Source of the DNA: Apoda limacodes | Taxonomy: Eukaryota > Arthropoda > Insecta > Lepidoptera > Limacodidae | Assembly (NCBI GenBank): GCA_946406115.1 | Contig: OX291560.1 | Location: forward strand, 7,999,158-8,063,157 | Reading direction: 5' to 3' | Length of the DNA stretch: 64,000 nt | Shown: positions 42,568 to 54,357 of the stretch, piece after piece | How positions within the stretch are numbered: position 1 is the first letter of the stretch | Layout: each line of letters opens with the position of its first letter | Made by a program: the position numbers and the translations under genes | Notes under the pieces: model-generated | The model's input: only the letters and a program-made list of their open reading frames with translations | Databases searched by the model: none | What the model was told of the DNA's origin: nothing

Positions 42568-42922
42568 TTTAAAGTCGGTTAGTGGATTTAATTTTTGGTA
42601 ATTTTTTTTCTTAAATTATTAGTTGCCACAAAAAAAATTGTTTAGCAACGGAACCCTGAAATTTTTAAACGGACACGGGACTCTCTTGGAAATCGTCTTA
42701 GTGCCTTCTAATGATGGAATTGCAAACATCTATCTAGTTTAACTCTGATTTTCCTGGTCCTCCTTCTTACCAAATTTGAATAGGACCCTTCCAGAGAGGG
42801 ACCTTTCCATGCATGTAAAAATTATCAAAATCGGTGCACCAACAACGATGTTATGCGAGAACATTATAAAAAAAATACAGACGAATAGTTCTCTATTCCT
42901 CTTTTTTCAAAGTAAGATAAAA
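42568..42922 (-). mobile_element. ACCGACTTC-family TIR element, diverged
   Basis: One end, TTTTAAAGTCGGTTAG (42568-42582), and the other, CTATTCCTCTTTTTTCAAAG then TAAGATAAAAA, are eroded versions of the ends at 423-819, in opposite orientation. GGTGCACCAACAACGATG and AATTATCAAAATCGGTGCAC match the typical interior of such repeats. Confidence 0.5.
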
Positions 42923-43970
42923 AATTTATTCTTACGCATTAAATAATTATTATTATTATTTTACTTGCCTCGACATTGTTTTTTTTGCTTTCGCTTATAT
43001 CTGACTGACTGAACAGAACAGAAAAAGAAAATAGAAATTACCTAGACCTTTTGTAGTTAAAAGAGTAGACATTATAACAGTGAATAAAATGGAAAATTAG
43101 ATCCCTACCTGTAAGATAAAAAAATAATATGAAATTTAACACCACCAACGATATCCATTTTCAACTTGAGATCCGCCCATCCGGCTTCCGTCCCGGATCT
43201 GTGTTTCGGATCCATATCCGGACAGGTACGACCCAATTGTACAAATATTCGCGACGGATGTCCTACGATCTTTCCAGTATTAAATTACCATCCGTATGAG
43301 TATTATCATTCAGCTTACATTAGGTACACTAGCAGGGGCTCTAATACCACTTCTTTAGTTTTTATCCACTGTGGAGTAGCAAGAGCGTAGGGCTCGTCCG
43401 GGGCACACTCTTGGCAACAATCATAATTCCAATGGTATGGCAATCATAAATTATCTCATATATAACAATTTTAAATACGCACTACATTTGGTAATGATTA
43501 AGTTTTTTTAATGCCAGAATCGCAGCGAATGGAAATTGCGCGTCGAGAGTTACCCCTCTGAGTCGCTTGCGCACATCGGCTGTCTGCTAAGCAAGCCTAT
43601 TTCGTACAAATTCCTTTCAAACACCTCTTTGTAGGTACTTGGGGCTGCCATGTATCCGGGATTCCCCGGTTTTATCTAGTAAATTCAGGGTTCGAAAGAT
43701 TTTACTAAGCGGATCGCAGAACCCCACTTTAGAGTTCTGGAAAATTATATATAAAATATAATACCTATAACACGTTAGTTAATGGAAATTGTATTCTGCT
43801 TATAGGGTCAATGTTTCAAGCGACAAATTTAAGGTTTCCAAGGTATGACGGGTATTTTTAAAGACGAAACCCCAATTTTACAGCGCGTAACGATCCGAAG
43901 ACTTGAATTTAGCTACCTAGGAAGAAATCTAAAATATTTTTTAAGGCATCCGACCAAAATGTGCCAACGG
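42923..43970. other. Anonymous stretch
   Basis: 43166-43390 has a plus-strand frame with GC-rich blocks (CCGGCTTCCGTCCCGGATCT) but no recognised domain. GGATTCCCCGGTTTTATC lies near 43658. No gene is called. Confidence 0.4.
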
Positions 43971-44010
43971 GGCCCTATTGTTAAGTTTTTATTGTCTCTC
44001 CGTCTGTCTT
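43971..44010 (-). repeat. CGGCCAAGTGCGAG repeat fragment
   Basis: CAACGGGGCCCTATTGTTAA then TCCGTCTGTC is the 3'-side block of that repeat. It stops exactly where the LINE-A tail starts, so LINE-A probably inserted into it. Confidence 0.5.
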
Positions 44011-44405
44011 TATACCACTTAGGTGGCAAACAGGCTATCCAGTCCGCCTGATGGTAAGCAGTCACCGCAGGCTGGTATAGGCTGGACAGGACACTTGCCA
44101 TAACAGAGGCATCACCCGCAAGTTGTCAACACTTTAAAAATGTAATAACTTATTTCTTGAAGAACCCTATAATGTAGTCCTTAGAGAAAACCTAAGCAGT
44201 GAGCTCATTCCACAACCTAAGCGCTCGCGGGAGGAAGTTCCTCTGAAACCGCACTGTACGTGACCATTTAGGTAAATGGCGAACGATGATGGTAGAAAGT
44301 AGCGGTGGGTATCATTTCGTACTAATTGTTCAGAACACATCCTACTTCACAGGGAGGGAAACTCTCTTCACGGACTTAAAACGATTTAATACGGCTTCGG
44401 AGTTT
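44011..44405 (-). mobile_element. LINE-A 3' copy, diverged
   Basis: ATACCACTTAGGTGGCAAAC, TCCGCCTGATGGTAAGC, AACTTATTTCTTGAAGAACC, GAGCTCATTCCACAACC and GGAGGAAGTTCCTCTGAAAC follow LINE-A. Several small deletions break the frame (for example at the GGTAAATGGCG junction near 44272). Confidence 0.8.
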
Positions 44406-45313
44406 GAACTTTAAACCTTTAATTTTTTTGCAAAATATATGTTATTATTTATTTATTTTTCTCACAAGGTCTATATCAGGTCAATGCACAGATAATTATA
44501 ACTGGATCGCTATTACGAAACCCTACGAAATGCAAAGAGCTCACACTCCAACTACAATTGGTAGAATCAACATCTAAATGTGCATTCATTGCATTCATTA
44601 TCCCTAACTGCCTATTACCTGCATATCAAGATTATGTGAGATTCATTCAAAACAGATGCGTCAGATCTCTGATTTGTAAGTAAAATCGCTTTAACAAGAT
44701 ATGGTAACTATGTGTCACCATTACATGTTTTTTTAATTATTTCTATGTATGTATATTTATAATTAATTTCTTCATTCCATGAAGATTTGTGTGTTTGTAA
44801 GATTAATGTATAGCACTGCATAAGCCCCTACCATAGATATAGGTCTGTGGCCCAGCCAGTCATTTATATGGATTCCATACTAATATTATAAATAGCGTTA
44901 TAAATTGCAGACCACGAGTCACGGACCAGTTTTTTGTTTGCAAAAGTTGGTTTAAAACAGCACATGGTTTTTCTTGCAATTAATAATGTTCTAATATATT
45001 TGAAGATGACATCATTAGTGTCTATTAATCTATCGTATTCTAATATTTTGTCACTGAAAATAAAATTAATTCGCAAATACTTTAATTAATCAATCCAGAA
45101 GATTTTATTATAAATTTTATTTAAATGGTGTATTTTAATTTTATTAATTATATTTAGACATAACTAATTACCTAGTTTTTAAAAACCTGTTGGTTAATGA
45201 TTTGTATAGATTAATATTAACCTAACCTTAAGCCTCTTCTTCGTAAAATGCGACACCTTTCTGTCTGTCTATGTGTACGTATGGTATGTTTAAATGGTTT
45301 TTTATAGTTCTCA
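44406..45313. other. AT-rich, no gene
   Basis: CCATACTAATATTATAAATA at 44876-44895 is a Lep1-like 3' end fragment. Otherwise anonymous. Confidence 0.45.
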
Positions 45314-45577
45314 CTCCCTCGCAGACTAGTTGGTAGTGTGGCCGGCTGCTGTGCAGGGGGTGTGGGTTCGATTCCCGCACTAGACAAACATTTATTTAAA
45401 ACATTTGTGTTTGTCTTTAGTCTGGGTGTATTTGTGTATGTATTTACAAACAAAAAAAAATTAATTATATGTAATAGTATCAGTTGTCTGGTGCCCATAA
45501 CATAAGCATTGCTTACTTTGGCACCAGATGACGCTGTGTGTAATGTCTAAAAATATTTATTATTATTATTTATTTAG
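45314..45577 (+). mobile_element. tRNA-derived SINE, best copy
   Basis: The head contains an A-box-like block, ACTAGTTGGTAGTG (45325-45338), and a B box, GGGTTCGATTCCCGC (45364-45378). These form the internal Pol III promoter inherited from a tRNA. The body (AAACATTTGTGTTTGTC, TCTGGGTGTATTTGTG, TACTTTGGCACCAGATGACG) ends in a TTATTATTATTA-type tail. No intact tRNA fold can be drawn, so it is not a tRNA gene. It resembles lepidopteran SINE families (Bm1- or Metulj-like; family not fixed). Confidence 0.85.
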
Positions 45578-47084
45578 ATTATGGACATGTTCTCCGGTCA
45601 GGGATTAAAACCTATTGATCGAGAACACCAGGGTGGGAAAGTTTGTTATGTTTTCAGATCTTTATGTTTTGTGGGCTAGAATTATTATGATGTAGCACGC
45701 AAGCGAAATCGTGGCTGTCGGCTAGTTTACAATAAATATAATTAAATAAAAAATACTGTAAATTATTTATTTCATAAAAATCTGAATCACCGATTTTTAC
45801 CTCGTGCAGGCTTTGCCAAAGCAATATTTCTATGGAGTAATCTTATTATAAAAATATTGTATGAGTGTGTGTGTGTGATAAAAAAATAAGTCAGGGTTCT
45901 GTAGTTGTCTAAGTAGAGAATTGTTAGTATTGTAATCGAAAAATGGTGGATATCTAAAAAACTTGTGTACAGATTTTGTTTAAAACGCCTATAAATTAAT
46001 GAGTATGTGTGTATTTTAAATTGTTTTTGTGTAAGTATCATTCTCTCGTAATCCTAAGTGCTAATAAATAAATAAATTGCTTGCCACTAAAAATAGTTTT
46101 AAAGTTTTGCAATTGTAATTCTATTACCAGTTTCAAAACTTAACTACCAAGTTACTAGCCTTAAAAACGACTTTTAAAGTTATAACTAGTAAAATATTTA
46201 AGGAAAAAAATACAAAAGATCGTTTAATGCATTTTTAACACAATAGGCTGCACAAAAAATAAAATACTACATAGATTAATAGTGTGTATTTCAAACAGAA
46301 ATTTAATACCTTAGGCATCCAAACTATTAGGTATAACATTAGAGAATTATTACAAAGGCCAGACATCTCTACTAAATAAGGTTCAATAATCTTTGCCCTC
46401 TTCACAACCGTTTCGTTAGACTGGTGTGAAGTGATCGTTTATTGATGTGCCCTCTACACCATGCGGAACCCCGGAATTTCCTTTGTTAATCATATTACTG
46501 AGGAATTCCGTAGTTCAAATTAATTAGATTAAATGGCCCGGCAAAGGGCCTATTTCGTAACAGCGAGGTTTTAACTGTAGAAATGTAACTGGACGCGTAA
46601 TCTTAATGCCCTTACTTTAAAAGTAGATTGTGATTAGAATGGTTTCTTTAAGTCCGATATAATAACTGTTATTTAGAGATTATCGATATTTTTTTTATTA
46701 AAAAAAATACTATATTTTATTGAATACCTATTGCATGTTTTGTGGGTTCCATATACACACTAGAAACTCTTATATTTTTCGTTATGTAAGTCCGTCTGTT
46801 AATGTCACAGCAATATAATTGATATCTATATACATGGGTAAAATGTAGCAAATAGGTAGATATAGTTGTCACGCTATGTAAAATCTGTTTTATTGATAAC
46901 CGATCTATCCGACATGTGTTTTATTAAAGTCAAAATGTGGCAAACGAGCGGACTGCGACAAAAACATGCAGCTACCATTAAAATAAGTGTTTTTCAAAAG
47001 TATGTTTTATTCGCATTATGTAAACCTCGACCACATCATACACAAACGATTGCGTGATTCATCGTGACTACTCCTTACCAAATA
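45578..47084. other. AT-rich, no gene
   Basis: A short TG run lies near 45863. A GC-moderate block at 46400-46570 contains ATGGCCCGGCAAAGGGCCTA (local hairpin CCCGGCAAAGGG). No coding or bounded repeat was recognised. Confidence 0.4.
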
Positions 47085-47335
47085 CGTCCCCAGTGCCTTC
47101 CCCTAACTGAGGGTGATTTGGCACACACGCAGGCCCAGTGCGGATAGCAGACTTCACATTCGTCTTTTTTTCGACGTAGCAGGATGTATTCTTTCACCGA
47201 AAAGCCAGTGGTATGAGAAAACAATGTACTTGAGAAGTTAAGAAAAGTCATTGGTAGGTACACGCCGGGCTCGAACCTCCACCCCCTTAGGACCCGAGAC
47301 AATATCGAAAACCAAAGGCGACCACCGACTTTACT
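47085..47335 (-). mobile_element. tRNA-derived SINE, second type
   Basis: CCGGGCTCGAACCTCCACCC near 47266-47285 is an inverted B-box-like block. The body has GGCCCAGTGCGGATAGCAGA then CTTCACATTCG and TTTCACCGAAAAGCCAGTGG, characteristic of a widespread lepidopteran SINE. The A-box side is eroded. Confidence 0.6.
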
Positions 47336-47408
47336 TACTCTAATAAGGCAAAATAATTTACCAAAAACAAATAATATTTGAGCATTACATATTTAATTAG
47401 TTTAATTC

Positions 47409-47468
47409 AATACCACTAAGTGGCAAACAAGTCAACGGTCCGCCTAACGGTATACAGTCACTGCAGTA
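47409..47468 (-). mobile_element. LINE-A 3' tip
   Basis: ATACCACTAAGTGGCAAACA then AGTCAACGGTCCGCC. About 60 bp remain. Confidence 0.7.
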
Positions 47469-47507
47469 TGTTCAATATAAAATGTAGATTTCACGGAATT
47501 CTGAAAC

Positions 47508-47747
47508 ATGCAGTTGGTAACCCATCGTCTTCGTGTAGCAAGTGAAGTGCCACTCCTGGGTGATGGCATAACCTGGCCGCGCCACTATGCCATCAGAGAA
47601 AGTGGATATGATAATTGGACGAGCAGCGAGGTGCGACCGGTCGACTCCTATGAGCGGTTCATAGCATACTATGGACATTACCTGCAATTTTTTGCGGAAT
47701 CGCGCGACGCATTGCTATTCAGAGAAGCAATGTCACCAGTAACTTGA
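47508..47747 (+). CDS. Candidate exon or ORF of unknown function (79 aa)
   Basis: A frame of 79 codons from ATG to TGA, preceded by an in-frame TGA two codons upstream. Its composition and residue pattern look protein-like: mixed charged and aromatic residues, for example SYERFIAYYGHYLQFFAES, and balanced codons, unlike the AT-rich background. AACATGCAG just at the start could also be a splice acceptor, making this a terminal exon. The minus strand has a shorter overlapping frame. No signal peptide, membrane segment or known domain is recognised. It follows a LINE-A tip by 40 bp, and an unrecognised transposon origin is possible. Confidence 0.28.
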   Translation: MQLVTHRLRVASEVPLLGDGITWPRHYAIRESGYDNWTSSEVRPVDSYERFIAYYGHYLQFFAESRDALLFREAMSPVT

Positions 47748-47754
47748 TTAAGTA

Positions 47755-49507
47755 ACGTAAAAGGTGATTCTTTACACTTACATATATGTTATTTCGTTTT
47801 TTTTTCAATGTTGATTCAGTTCAATAATTATATTAATTAATAAAAGCTCAGTTAAATAACTACTATAGTACTAAATTTTATCATATTAACATATTGTTTT
47901 TATTGGTAATTATATGGTATTGAAATAACATAAATCAATTTTTGTACTTAATTTTTTTATCAGAACCCTGATGAAGATAATATGGAGATGGGTGATGTAT
48001 AGATGCTTAAGAATTGCTTGATTGAAATTTCTAGGTGTATTGTTTGATATGATTTCGCGTTATTTTTCGCACGCACTTCTACAGATACGTAGCGATTCAA
48101 AAACCTCGTAGGAGTAATATTTTAATAAAATACATTTGCAAACTGATATTTAACTGTGTCATACCTTTTTACCCAACTACGGCAACAAACAGGATTATGA
48201 TTTCAGCCGTGTATGTATGCATGTTTGTATTTACGTATGTTGCACCGTATCGTCTTTACGACTGAGCCAATTTTAATGAATGACGGGTCAATCGATTCGT
48301 TTTAAAGGTCCGGGTGAAAAAGGCTATGTGATATCATATTTAATCCAACATGTCGAATATAAAGTACGTAATACTCTGCGCAATAATAAAACATCATTCA
48401 CAAATAGGTAGCCGTTGAAGAAAATATTATTCTACAATATAAGTTATTTTAAAGACTTAAAAAAATTAAGATAACCGTTGTCATTGATATAATTTGGGTT
48501 GTTTCTTGATATAAATAATAATCATAATAGGTACTTCCTCGTTAGTGTTTCTAATTTTGTAAGAAAAATACATTTTTGAGTGACAAATGTTTTGATCGAT
48601 AAAGCAATATAGTAGTTTAATATTAAAGAACGAATTTAAAATCGAAACTAGATTAACTTACTTAACTTATCACCTGGTAAGTAAGCCCCTTATTATTTAT
48701 TTGTACAAGTTACTTTTCGGGTAAAAACATTTTTATTTAAAGATTAATAATAAATAACTGACTAATTTTTGTGCTAATTGGCATTTCCAATAATGGCAGC
48801 TCCTATAATATTTTCTTCTTTCAAATGCTATATTTACAGTAAAAGTTTTTATTATTATCAGATGTTGACATACTTAACCGTTTTTATTTTACAACATACA
48901 GATTCTAAAATAAACTACCTATTCAAGTAAATATTAAGTCATATCCATACAATCCTTCCGTGATCGTCCTCGGTCCGCAGCGGCGCACTCGCACGCGACT
49001 GTTCCTCTACCGTATCATCAATCATCTATTTTTACTGTTCTTCCACTAGAAGCGCTTTATGCAACGCTCGTTGCTTTGCAAAGGCATCTTGTTTTATGGT
49101 TAGCGCCATAGAATTGAGAAACCACAAACCATCGACCACCCTGTACTTTCCCGTTTCTATGATTTGTGCTGAATTAGTTGCGACAATACTGTTTCTTCCT
49201 TGTCGAAAAATTCCTCACCTTTTGACAGCGATTCAAAGTCTGGTGGCCAACAAGTGACATATTTTAGTTTTTTTCAGGGCCGCAGGTACATTTGTCTATC
49301 GTCAAATTCGAAAATGTCTGTCGAAAATGGGCCAGTAGCAGTAACATATCCAACCCCCTACATTTCTTTCAAATCGTTTTCGGCCGAAGAAAAACTCTTT
49401 TACGATATTGTAATTCCAGTAATTTCGAGTACTCCTTAGGGTCGTCATAGTTAATCTCGCACCTTGGAAAATAAATGTTCACGAGAAATGCGGTTGGAGG
49501 TGAACTT
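47755..49507. other. Mostly anonymous
   Basis: 48195-48330 (TATGTATGCATGTTTGTATT, then ATTTTAATGAATGACGGGTC) resembles the 3' half of Lep1-like repeats. 48960-49400 is moderately GC-rich with broken frames on the minus strand (for example YRVVDGLWFLNSMALTIKQD) that I cannot assign. Confidence 0.4.
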
Positions 49508-49654
49508 GAGATGCTAAGGTTTTCTTTAAGGACTACCATATTGAAGAACCACAAGAAAGAGCTGATTAGGTTATAAAAGGGTCGGCAACTTGCGAGTAAT
49601 GCCTTCGATGTTGCAAGCACACATCAGGCGGACCGTAAGCTTGTTGGTATTAAA
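49508..49654 (+). mobile_element. LINE-A 3' fragment
   Basis: AAGGTTTTCTTTAAGGACTA, GGGTCGGCAACTTGCGAG, GTTGCAAGCACACATCAGGC and GGACCGTAAGCTTG follow the element, with internal deletions. Confidence 0.75.
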
Positions 49655-49893
49655 ATTCTTCCCAAATTAACGGGCTATACGCAGAAAGAATCATTTCTAA
49701 ATTAAAGTAGTAGTTTATTAAAACTAGCGCGTTCATACATACAAACATACAAACTCAGCGGCATATATAAGTGTATGCAGATAGTTGCCTTGGTCTTGAA
49801 GAAACAGAATGTTTGAAAACAAACAAAAAACATGTCGTGGTCAGGAATGAACAAAATAAAAAAGAAAAACTAAATAACAAATGGAAAGAAAGT

Positions 49894-49990
49894 AAAAACC
49901 GCCCAATTGCGAGTCGGAGTCGCGCATCTAAAAGAGTTCTTCGTACCACCACAGAATGCTCGAGCCCGACTCGCACTTGACCGGTTATTT
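49894..49990. mobile_element. Fold-back formed by two CGGCCAAGTGCGAG ends
   Basis: 49894-49926 (ACCGCCCAATTGCGAGTCGG) and 49956-49990 (CCCGACTCGCACTTGACCGG) are the same repeat end in opposite orientation, 30 bp apart. The body of the repeat is missing. Confidence 0.7.
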
Positions 49991-50039
49991 AAATTTTTCT
50001 TTCACTTTTAAGATTTTACTATAATTTATTATTTATTAG

Positions 50040-50165
50040 GGATCTGCCATAATAAAACATATTCTGAAAAACTCTAGAATTTTACCGCGGTGTAAGAGAT
50101 AGAGCTTGTTAAAGTTCGGACAGACAGACAGACAGACAGACTGCGTTGGCAGCTGTCACGGTCAG
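50040..50165. repeat. (GACA)n microsatellite in a diverged repeat
   Basis: 50120-50141 is five to six ACAG units. The flanks TTTTACCGCGGTGTAAGAGA and GGCAGCTGTCACGGTCAGGA resemble lepidopteran repeat sequence. Confidence 0.6.
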
Positions 50166-50982
50166 GAACGAAGAATATAAAAAACAAAACACCAATTAAT
50201 AAACCTAAAGAAGCTAAACTATAAAAAATAATACTTTTAATGGGGTCATTATGTAACAGTTAAATCATCAAAGATAAGGTTTAACAGGAAATGCAGGAAA
50301 CAAAAAGGGAACGTGCGAAGCTTGCACTTGGTCAACTTAAAGCTCCCAAACTTGAGCTTTGATAAAATAACAGCTAACATTTACATATTAAATATGGTAT
50401 TTGAATGCTAATGACAATTCAAAAATTCGTAAATAATGGTCTAAAAGTCGTTAATTAGAACGATATCACGTGGAAGCGAGACCATTAGCGGGCAACAACT
50501 GTCTTAAGTACCGGAAATTGTTTGAGAAAAAAAAAGTCGTAAGTAGTTTGTAAGATCATTGGTAAATGCAATTACAATTTTGAAAATGATCTCTTTATGT
50601 GTCTAGGCATGTTAGTATTGAATAACAATCAAAAGGAACCTTCTTTTTTAATGACTAATTTAGTCTTATTTATGCAACGTTATATGCATCGTCTTCTTGG
50701 TGGCTTGTTCCAAAAATCTGGTCCAGTCCAAGGTGGATTCATGTACTGCTGTATTCATGTAAAACTCTATTATAACAGGCAAAAATTTCGTAACATAGCT
50801 TAAGCACTTGTTGAATAAATATAACAATTCTTATATAAGCATTTAAACTTGTTAATTGCTACATTAGATGCCTAATAATGCAATGATTTCGTAAGTATGA
50901 GATAAGGTCGACATAAATGGGCAAAGACATTAAGAATTTGCACATGTCACTAAAACAAAAAAAAAACGACTTAGTACGAGTT
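50166..50982. other. No recognised feature
   Basis: A plus-strand frame at 50597-50803 has no recognised domain. AT-rich. Confidence 0.4.
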
Positions 50983-51085
50983 TACACCGACCTTTTAGAA
51001 TTCTAATTATTCCCTTCTTAAAGAATGCCGTGCTAAAGACCCTAGGAAAAACCTTGACATGGAGTTTATTAAAAAACGTAAGCGT
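50983..51085 (-). mobile_element. LINE-A fragment, very old
   Basis: CCGACCTTTTAGAATTCTAA, CTTCTTAAAGAATGCCGTGC and CCTAGGAAAAACCTTGACAT keep LINE-A order on the minus strand. Confidence 0.55.
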
Positions 51086-51636
51086 AAGTTGGATTAAGCA
51101 TTTCCAAAGTTGAATGATAGATATTTTCATTCATAATAACACCCTTAAATAATATAAAAATTGATACAATATATTTCTGTGTTCCTTAACACTACTGTGA
51201 AAAACGAACCAAGTGACTACGGTGATTATATAGGTTTCTTTTGGTTCCAAATTACAATTTTGCCGGGACTTCAGTAAAATAGCAATTAAACCTGATACAA
51301 CTTCAAATCAATCTATTGTTCAAAAAAATATATGTATGTAATCTGCCGATGCCGATGAAAATCTCGTGTAAAATTGTCACTTGAGAAACCGGGACCTCTA
51401 GCCAAGTAAGGAATACAACGAAAACGATAATAGAAACGTTAATTCGACCAAGTATGTAAGTTGGACATTACTTGGGGCAGTTATACATTAAAGATAACTT
51501 TATACGGTCGGGTATCAGCGTTTCTATAGCCCCAGAGCAGTTAGCATCATTATGTCACAAATATTACTAAGGTTGTACTTGACACCAAATGCAATTTCAA
51601 TGCCAGTATACTTACTTAAAAGTATTTCCTTTTTTT
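51086..51636. other. No recognised feature
   Basis: AT-rich spacer between two LINE-A fragments. Confidence 0.4.
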
Positions 51637-51907
51637 TACTAAGGTGGCCATCAAGCCACCGTAGCCTATGGACACTTGCAACACCTGGGGCATCACACGC
51701 GCGTTGCCAAACCTTTAATAAACTAATAACTTCTTTCTTGAAGAACGCCATCCTTAGAGAAAACCTTGGCAGCGCTCGTTTCACAACCCAAGCATTCGCG
51801 TGAGGAAGTTTCTCTGGAACCGCACTGTACGTGACCATTTAGGTTCTAAAGCGTGAGAATGAATTCCCTGGCGATGGTGAGCGGTGCAATGGTAGAAAGT
51901 CGCCTTT
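51637..51907 (-). mobile_element. LINE-A 3' copy
   Basis: TACTAAGGTGGCCATCAAGC, ACCGTAGCCTATGGACACTT, GAGAAAACCTTGGCAGC, GAAGTTTCTCTGGAACC and GAATTCCCTGGCGATGG. A T8 tail lies at 51630-51637. The GGTCCGCCTGATGGTAAGCG block is deleted near 51657. It is 5'-truncated near 51907. Confidence 0.82.
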
Positions 51908-53103
51908 TATGCATTGTAATTGACATTTAATTTGAATTGTAATTTGTTGTCAATTGTATGATTGATTGTGTGCCTCACAACAACAGCGTCAATAGAAATA
52001 TAAATGATAAATTCTTCGATGACTGAAAATTAGTACTGACACTGCAGGTAGAACAGCCACTGTAAGTACCTATTAAGGCTAAGATATAAGCTAAATCGCG
52101 TGAGTAAAATTGCAGTTTAAAAAAAAAAATATTTTTTTTGTAAAACTTGCATTTGTCTTTTACATGATTATAAAATTTGCATAAAAATCACTCAGTAAGG
52201 TGATTTTGATTGAGATTTTCATGCAAAGTTTAAAAGCGTGTCTTGCATTTGATTGATAAGAAATTCAGTTAAATTATTAGAATTTGATACTATCTACTGC
52301 AATAACTATAAGTTCTAGCAAAATATTAAAAAATAAGACTAAAAAACGTTAAATTTCATTCAAAAAATTAAAAGTTTTAAAGGATTTATTATGGTGTAAA
52401 TAACTTAAAAATTATATTATCTAACTAATACATCCCATATTAATGTACCTGTATAACATTTTATAATTATTTTTCGTAGGTACATTTTAATGGACACTGT
52501 TAGTATATTACAGAAATTGGCTTTCTGCCCTGGGAGTGGAGGTTCATATTTGCAGTTTCTATTCAATAAAGTGTAAATTAGTTAGCCGTTCAGATAAGTA
52601 TGCATACAAAACCTCATGCTACTTTTCCCCATACCAACGTATTCCAGTGTGTCCCTCCCTGGGGTTTGGCATTAGACCTACAATTTAGATATATATATGT
52701 TAGATATACACAATCGCTGTATCTATATGTTTTGCTTTATTTAAAATGCCATTCGTATAAATAACAGGGTCCCTGCAAAAGTCCAAAAACCTGCCTCATT
52801 TATGACATTTTTAGACATGCTCTGTACGAAAATGTAAACTATTCTATAAGAAAAGAGTATAATTCATTCTCTTCCAGGATAAGTAATTTCTATACTATTC
52901 GGTTGAGATTTGGAGGAGAAAAGTGGGGAAGACAAAACACCGATTTTGATCATTGTGCCTAGGCATAATTATAGCCCGAGGCGTGTTGTCCCTATCGCTC
53001 ATCGGTCCCTTGGTCCGGGTCTTAGCGCGACAGTATTTTCAAATACCTATTCGCTTGGGTCTGATATTTCCACTTAAGCACTAGACACATCATCTACTAT
53101 CTA
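51908..53103. other. No recognised gene
   Basis: AT-rich. 52975-53030 shares two short blocks with 38460-38535 inverted. Nothing else stands out. Confidence 0.4.
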
Positions 53104-53352
53104 AACTCCCTCGCGGCCTCGTTCGTAGTGTGGTCGGCTGAGTTCGATTCCCGCACTGAACAAACATTTATGTGATAAACATTTGTGATTGTCTTGAGTC
53201 TGGGTGTATTTATATATGATATCTATGCATTTACAATAAAAAAAAGTAATATATATGTATTTGTATCCGTTGTCTGGTATCCATAACACAAGCTTTGCTT
53301 ACTTTGGGGCCAGATGGCAGTGTGTGTAATGTCCAAAAATATTTATTTATCT
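53104..53352 (+). mobile_element. tRNA-derived SINE, copy with shortened head
   Basis: Same family as 45314. The B box GAGTTCGATTCCCGC (53140-53154) is intact. The segment between A and B boxes has lost about 15 bp, so box spacing is abnormal. The body and the CTTTGGGGCCAGATGGCAGT block are kept. Confidence 0.82.
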
Positions 53353-54357
53353 ACCAACTAAAACTTAGTTTAAAACTATAATAAAACTAAGAACATTCTT
53401 ATTCAAATCATTAATGAGGAATACGAAAAATCATTGCAATATTATGTGAGTAATCAACTGAGCGTGTAATTTATACCATAATCCCATTTGAGACACAGTG
53501 GTGTAAGTTTAAATTTGAATATTTTGCTCATTTGGTTGGCCACGCGTGTCGGAGTATATAAGAGCAACGGAAGTCCTTTTGGTTGTACGCACATTTATTA
53601 AGGGAAGCATATCTTTCAAGGACTCAGAATTTGAATATATTTAGATATTATAATATAATATATATAGATTCTTTTATCATTTTAAAGCACAACGGGAAAT
53701 TGTGGAAATCCTTATTAGTTTAAACGAAGTAGCTGCCGTTGAACAAGTTTGTAAATTTAAAATTCAGTTAACTACGCTTTAACCCATTTTCTCTGCAAGC
53801 CGCACAACTATTTTCATTAGAATATTTTGGTTATGTTATTCTGATGATATCTAAGTGGTCATTTGAAAATGGCTACTGGTGAAGAAGTACTAGGTGAAGC
53901 CGAATCAGATTTTTCCATTACAACCTTCGGTGGACTAAGTATCCATATCTACAAACATTTTCTTAAGATGCGTTATTATCATATTATTCAATCATGAAAT
54001 GACCATGAACTATGGAATAAGTAACTTAAGTTTTTTTTGATTTCATATATTATTTAATTTAATAAGAATTTTTTTTATTAATATTTTAATGGATGAATAT
54101 GCGTTATTCGACAATGGTAGGTAAATAGAGCTGTATATTTGAATTATTTAGTAATTGAAATACGTATTTGAAATACAAATATCTACGTATTTGGTATTTG
54201 TATTTATTCAATTACTTACTACCTAAAATGTAATTTGTAATTGGTATTTAAAATACTGTATTATATTGTATTGCTTTGAAACACAATTTACATAAATACT
54301 TTCAGCGATCGTCGTTTATTAACTTATACTTACTTTACTTATACTTTATTTCTTTCA
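53353..54357. other. AT-rich, no gene
   Basis: 54130-54260 is a low-complexity stretch with ATTTG/AATAC runs. Nothing coding. Confidence 0.45.

Noticed and set aside
45314..45380. tRNA gene
   Set aside because: A and B boxes are present but no cloverleaf or anticodon arm can be formed; the body and tail are those of a SINE.
48960..49440. Host gene on either strand
   Set aside because: Protein-like strings occur in several frames but are broken by stops; no family recognised, so a relic is as likely.
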